A stretch of DNA of 64,000 nt from Margaritifera margaritifera (lineage: Eukaryota > Mollusca > Bivalvia > Unionida > Margaritiferidae). Both the position numbers and the translations under genes were made by a program. The stretch is from the NCBI GenBank assembly GCA_029931535.1, contig JAQPZY010001471.1, forward strand, positions 1,820,001 to 1,884,000, read 5' to 3'. Positions 58,426 to 64,000 of the stretch are shown here, piece by piece. Positions within the stretch are counted from its first letter, which is position 1. Every line of letters begins with the position of its first letter. Under the pieces are notes generated by a model. It was not told the DNA's origin, ran no database searches, and worked only from the letters and a program-made list of their open reading frames with translations.

Positions 58426-60389
58426 CTATAAGCTAAGAGATGTCTGCGTCCACATTTATATTAAGTTGACGATCGCATAAGCAAATGGAAGAATATCAGA
58501 ACAATCTACACTATTCGTATTTTGACGTACTCCGTGGGCTTGCTTTCCTTGCAAATGTAGAGCAATATTAATATTAATGGAAAGATCCAATTTATTTTTG
58601 CGTTAATTGATGGAACTGTCGAAATCAAACCTTCATCACAGAGGTAGTCCCAAGATATTAACTATTCGGATCATCAATAAAATCACTCAGACATACAGAC
58701 GTATTTCATTAATTTTGCCCACTCGGTATGCATTACAACATAGAGTATGTGTGTATTGTCTCATGCAAAGATATCTGCACCTTTAATTTCAGTTTGTACA
58801 ATGTTTGGACGAGGAGTTGATGCGTATGAAAAAAGAATCAAATGCAATATATATATATCTCTGCACAAAACAAATCTCAGAACATATTCTGTCAATATTT
58901 AAATTCCTTGGTGCTATAAATCATCTCTGAATATGTTTATCTACCTTCCCATGTGTGCTTATATCCATCTTCGTGTCAATTGTATTTAAATTTGATTATT
59001 ATTTATCTGATTATCTGCTGATGCTTGTGTTCCAATGTTTCTGCCCTATCACTTGTTTCGATAATTTTACAATGGCCGTAGCGAAACAAAATTTCAATTT
59101 ATCCTGTTCAGCAATATGATCCTACACGACAACAACTAATACATATGGACTGAATCAGGTCCTAATCGAGAAAGCAATGTGCATCTCCAACTTGAAATTG
59201 TCAAGTCTGACGAAGATTTACACAAAGTTTTGCAATCAATGTTGCCAGTTAATCCCTCTAGATTTAATGATACACTCGATAATGTGATGATTCAGACCTA
59301 AATTAGCATTAAGACTAAAATCCAAGAGCAGGAAAAAACAAATACAGGAACTCTTTGACGACAGAACTGAAAACACAAAGAAAATATTTTAATTTCAATG
59401 CGGGAGTTGAACCTGCGAGGCAACTTTCGCACGTTGGTACTAAATCAGAAAACAAAAAACACCAAAGCTGACACAATGATTTCAAAATTTTGGGACTGGG
59501 CTGTAAATGTTCATAATCTGAAAGTAAAAGAGCTGGCAAGTAATTCGTTGTAATTACTACGACAACTGAGAACAGATTTGTTGTAGAAACGTATAATATA
59601 CTAAACGAAGAAAAAGAAAGTTAAATACATAATAGAATACAATTACATGATCTTTTCCTTTGGTGGACTTAATTTAATTTGTTTCTAATTTTAATAATAC
59701 AGTATTAACAATATCTCACCAAAATAAGGCACAATATTATAGTAGGATGTGTTATTGAAATAGTTACCAATAGGTATGAAGAAACGTTGGATGAATATTC
59801 TCTCATTTGCTATGCGATCATTGTGTTTCTATTCATATCCAATTGGATTCATATCGCATTTTTTTTAGACGACATGTACGTCAGTATCTGTATTATAGGT
59901 CGGCAAGTTTGAGATTCTATTAGAAATGTGTTTTGTAATAAAGTCATTTCAGTCATTTTGCTCAAGAGACTCCACTGTACCTCACACTATTTTCGCAAGA
60001 CGAGAGAGAGAGAGAGACAGACAGACAGAGACAGACAGACAGACAGACAGACAGAGACAGACAGAGAGACAGACAGAGAAAACATTAAAGTAATATGAAA
60101 AGATATCTTATAAAAGTGCTGATTTATTTACTAAATCAAAAAAGTAGTTCCAGATGTGATATCGTCGCATTTACCAATATAAATTATTCTCACCGATACA
60201 TTCCTATATTCACAGTATCATAGTACCTCGTCAAGTCAAGTAGATTATTGACATTCAGTAACGGTTGACTGTAGTGATGTCACTCATTTAAAGAGCTGTA
60301 AATTGCATTTTCTATAAAAAAATATTCATCACATGAAAGTGCGATAATTTCACCAAATATATCTCAAGGAGAATATATTTAATTACTTA

Positions 60390-60439
<50 letters not shown>

Positions 60440-62370
60440 TATATATGTGTGTGTGTCGTAGCTACATTAGTATTCTATTTTCTTCAAACAGTATAAGTGT
60501 AAGAATTCTTTACAGAGCATTTTAATTAAAGTATTCAAAGTCGCATTGGTTTAACGTAGTCTTTTTATGAAATCTAGTTTGAGATTTTGATAATTTTCGA
60601 ATTTTGAAAACTGCGTCAGCAATATTGAGGCTATTGAATATTGCCACACAAGTTCAATATATTATATTTTCTATTATTTTCTAAAGTTTATTTTTGAAAA
60701 GTTTTCTTGCATAATTCGATGACTTCTTGGCTTATCATGTATTGCTAAGATTGGTCAAGAAACAACTGCACATCACATACAGATTTTCACTCGAAACATT
60801 GTTCCATGCCAACAAATATCCTAATACAGTATCACTTTTTCATACGTTTAAGCATGGCATATGTTCCTTGGCTGTTTTTCACAGGGTCAGAATTTGAGGC
60901 GTTTTTTTCTCATAAAATAAATCAATGCCATGCTACAGTGCACCGAGCGTTTAAATTGATGAACAAACCTTGTTGTTAAATCAAGATTATTGTGTATTTT
61001 ATTACATTCTCAAGCGATATATCTATTGATTTATTTTTGTGACCATTGTATGTTTCCTATCTCGGCGCAATTGAAATAAAAGCAATTTACAATTTATATT
61101 TTCCAGCAAATTTGAGCAAATGCAATCTGACAGTTGATACTCGCGCATTAAATGAGGAAATCAAGTGACAAACTGATGTACGTTTTCCTCACTGGAGATT
61201 GTTAAGCCCTGTGATGATTCATGATGTTTCTGACAGTTAATGGTAACCACTATCTTGATCTATTAATGCATTTAAATCCTGCGAGATTTCAACTGCATGG
61301 TTTAGAAATTGATGAATATATGGGTTTTGAAAACGATTTAGGCATAATATTTCTTTTCAAATTTTTTAATTTAAACCAGAATAAGCTGATGACGAATTTC
61401 CATTGCTAAGTATATATTGTACATTCAAATGCACAGAGACGATGGAAAGTTGCACCTTAACTAATGAATGTTGATATTGAATTAAATATAAAGCACCAAT
61501 GCTGACGTCGATCCAATGCTGACATCGATATCATATCATTTTGACAGCTTTGTACCCACCATACTACACATTTTTATTTCCTAAAATAAATTCGGCTTTT
61601 AAGTGATATATTTAAATCATATAGGAAGTAATAAGCAGGTACATACAGTTAGCTTAACACATTTGAAATGTGAAGAACAAAATACTCTACACAGCAGTAT
61701 TACATTATATTTTTCTCGATGACAAGTGATTTATGAGTCATCTGTTTCGCGCGCAGGCAGTTGGAATCTGCAAAACAACCTAAGCATTATGAGTCTGAAC
61801 GAGTCAAAATACTAACATGATGTTAATATTGCAGAATTTAGACTACTTTGTGCCTACATGGATACGCATTTTGATTTGCTGAAATATGATAGTCCTTCGT
61901 TTAAATAAACGGACTAGAATAGACGTACAGCTATTGTAAGTTTACAATATCCTAAGTGAGAGAAATATAATATTTGACAGCATTGCATGAGCTTTCATTG
62001 CATGACCAGGATTTAGGAATTATCATTGAATTATATTTTATCGCCACAAGACAGTATATAGCTCTAGTGTTATGTAAGACGGCGTTGGATGATATAATGG
62101 TTGCTATCAAAAGTTATTGAAGCTTATTGGTACAGTTACTCGTAAGATTGCTAAGTATATATTGTACAGTTTTTCATTATTATCTCATCAGTTTTGTTAC
62201 AATTAAAGAACATTAAGTTCACATTGTTCCTTAAACAATGTAAAATGAGTAATTTGTGACAAAATTTAGATTTAGAAATTAGGTTAAATATGTCATGAAA
62301 AAGGAGTCTTAAAAACAGAATCATGTGGTCATAAAACATTATGATTCAATTATTTTGGAAGTCCAGGAGA
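58426..62370. other. Intergenic, microsatellites and possible dispersed repeats
   Basis: (GACA)n/(GA)n at about 60004-60079 and (AT)n at about 60392-60446. Blocks near 59165-59210 and 61170-61200 resemble one near 29300-29345 (ATGTGC-TCTCC-GAGATTGTCAAG type), hinting at an old dispersed repeat. I recognise no gene. Confidence 0.45.
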
Positions 62371-63022
62371 GGGATATGCTGGTGATTCAGGGTGTATTAT
62401 ACTGTAGGGAGATGCTGGTGATTCAGGGTGTATTATACGGTAGGGAGATGCCGGTGATAAAGGGTGTATTATACGGTAGGGATATGCTGGTGATTCAGGG
62501 TGTATTATACGGTAGGGAGATGCTGGTGATTCAGGGTGTATTATACGGTAGGGTGATGCCGGTGATTCAGGGTGTATTATACTGTAGGGAGATGCTGGTG
62601 ATTCAGGGTGTATTATACGGTAGGGAGATGCTGGTGATTCAGGGTGTATTATACAGTAGGGATATGCTGGTGATTCAGGGTGTATTATACGGTAGGGATA
62701 TGCTGGTGATTCAGGGTGTAATCATACTGTAGGAATATGCTGGTGATTCAGGGTGTATTATACGGTAGGGATATGCTGGTGATTCAGGGTGTATTATACG
62801 GTAGGGAGATGCTGGTGATTCAGGGTGTATTATACCGTAGGGATATGCTGGTGATTCAGGGTGTATTATACGGTAGGGATATGCTGGTGATTCAGGGTGT
62901 ATTATACGGTAGGGAGATGCTGGTGATTCAGGGTGTATTATACGGTAGGGAGATGCTGGTGATAAAGGGTGTATTATACGGTAGGGAGATGCTGGTGATA
63001 AAGGGTGTATTATACGGTACAA
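62370..63022. repeat. 36-bp minisatellite (about 18 copies)
   Basis: The unit is GGGAGATGCTGGTGATTCAG then GGTGTATTATACGGTA. The period of 36 keeps frames open on both strands (up to 135 codons on + and 116 on -) with a 12-residue repeat. It lacks any non-repeat domain or gene context, so I read it as a minisatellite. Confidence 0.94.
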
Positions 63023-63610
63023 TAAGCAACAAGAAGAAGAAGAACGAAAAAACATGCGCAAAATAATAACCTCATGTGAATTGCAAATACTTATATACTA
63101 GTCGTAAAAAAATATCAAATGCAAGAAAAGAATTTAAAACATATGATGCAAATATCATCAATCGCCAACTAGTAAAAGTGATTTAACAATGGCAAAAAAT
63201 CACAATATATAAAAATATAAAAGACTAGAAACACAATTTTAGAAGTCGTGCAGTCCTTCGTATTTTCTTAATCTTCGACTAATCTTTACATGATCATAAA
63301 AACTGTGGATTTGTTAATTCTTAAAACATCAAATAGTGTCGCTTCTTTTCCAAGTAACTGTGTTAGTCCATCAACAGAGAGGAATTTGGATTCTATTACT
63401 TGACCAAGTTATTATTGCATCTTTTCTGGTGGTATTTTACCTAATTAATACATTATAATGTGATACCTAAAATATTTATTTCAATCAAAGAACAATGACA
63501 AACCCATATAACCCCTTAATAATTGCCAGAGTAGAGCACTTTGTTCCAGGTGGAAGGTTATATTGAATTTCAGCACTTTTTATCTTCCACTTAAATTATA
63601 CTCTTGTTCT
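63023..63610. other. Intergenic, nothing recognised
   Basis: AT-rich sequence with no gene or repeat seen. Confidence 0.5.
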
Positions 63611-63614
63611 GGAA

Positions 63615-63800
63615 GATGAGACGCGGTGGCTCAGTGGTTACCATGTAGGACTCACGACCGAAGGGTGCGGGTTCGAATTCTACCACCGGACCCGCCTGGT
63701 CAGCTACCGTGGTGTGTCCTTAGGCAAGGCACTTTACTTCAATTGCCTCGGCACTAAATAACCTACTTGTGTTGCTGTGCCGTAAAGCACCAAACCAAAT
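63615..63800 (+). mobile_element. tRNA-derived SINE, copy 2
   Basis: The A box TGGCTCAGTGG (63627-63637) and B box GGTTCGAATTC (63670-63680) match Pol III promoter consensus. The tRNA-unrelated part holds the core GTGTCCTTAGGCAAGGCACT at 63714, shared with the SINE at 25.7 kb. The tRNA-like head differs from copy 1, so it is a different family with the same central domain. Confidence 0.85.
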
Positions 63801-64000
63801 GTTCTGGAAGAAGGTCCAAATGTTTCATATCACCTTTTTAAAACTGCTTTTGTTAGTTAGTTATAACGATATGATCCCTCCCCATATAGTCCCTGTTACA
63901 TTTTCCTATTCTGGACAAAATGTTATAAATCAGTAAATTACATTGTTTCTAAGAAAAGGAGAATAACAGATTCCAAATGTGACACTAACTTAATGTTCTC
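63801..64000. other. Window end, nothing recognised
   Basis: AT-rich non-coding sequence. Confidence 0.4.

Noticed and set aside
62325..63066. Long open frames on both strands with a 12-residue repeat
   Set aside because: Explained by the 36-bp minisatellite. No independent coding evidence.

Overview
The window looks like a piece of an AT-rich animal nuclear genome. It has spliced exons with GT/AG borders, tRNA-derived SINEs, LTR and DNA transposons, and very many microsatellites and minisatellites. The only host gene I can support is a single-pass membrane C-type lectin-like gene. Its Ser/Thr-rich stalk, Cys-rich knot and short Arg/Lys-Thr-Ser juxtamembrane tail resemble lectin-type receptors of bivalves and other molluscs. 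I therefore infer a mollusc (lophotrochozoan), with moderate confidence. There are no bacterial operons, rRNA genes or canonical tRNA genes.

Layout. (1) 1-12.5 kb: the 3' part of the lectin gene on the + strand. Four exons (636-755, 6920-7039, about 9543-9847, 11907-12122) keep compatible phases. The introns are filled by 23-bp, 40-bp and 48-bp minisatellites. A decayed copy of the last exon and 3' UTR lies at about 13.85-14.25 kb. (2) 16.68-23.31 kb: a 6.6-kb Ty3/gypsy-superfamily LTR retrotransposon with two LTRs, a tRNA-Pro-like primer site and a polypurine tract. Its domain order is gag-protease-integrase-RT-RNase H. Integrase before RT is the hallmark of Gmr1-like elements. Stops and frameshifts make it inactive. 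(3) 24-36 kb: small DNA transposons and SINEs. These are a double-hairpin MITE (second copy at 58.2 kb), a tRNA-derived SINE, a hAT remnant with a zinc-finger exon, a foldback element, a 31-bp minisatellite, two hAT-type MITEs (one with a perfect 8-bp target duplication) and a decayed protein-primed DNA polymerase B fragment at 34.3-35.2 kb. (4) 36-46.9 kb: mostly unassigned AT-rich sequence with short tandem arrays. (5) 46.906-55.133 kb: a compact 8.2-kb Polinton/Maverick-related (adintovirus-like) element. It has about 343-bp terminal inverted repeats, 5'-AG...CT-3' ends and an 8-bp flanking duplication. It carries a SAP-like ORF, a shattered protein-primed polymerase B, a small core-like protein, an adenain-like cysteine protease and several unassigned ORFs. 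I could not find an integrase, packaging ATPase or capsid protein in it. (6) 55.2-64 kb: intergenic sequence with microsatellites, the second double-hairpin MITE, 30-bp and 36-bp minisatellites, and a second well-preserved SINE at 63.6 kb.

The strongest candidate for something new is the compact Polinton-related element. It combines a small size, an apparent lack of integration and packaging genes, and two uninterrupted uncharacterised ORFs beside broken replication genes. The Gmr1-like gene order and the minisatellite-packed lectin gene come next. Boundaries and translations were read by eye, so single-base errors are possible.
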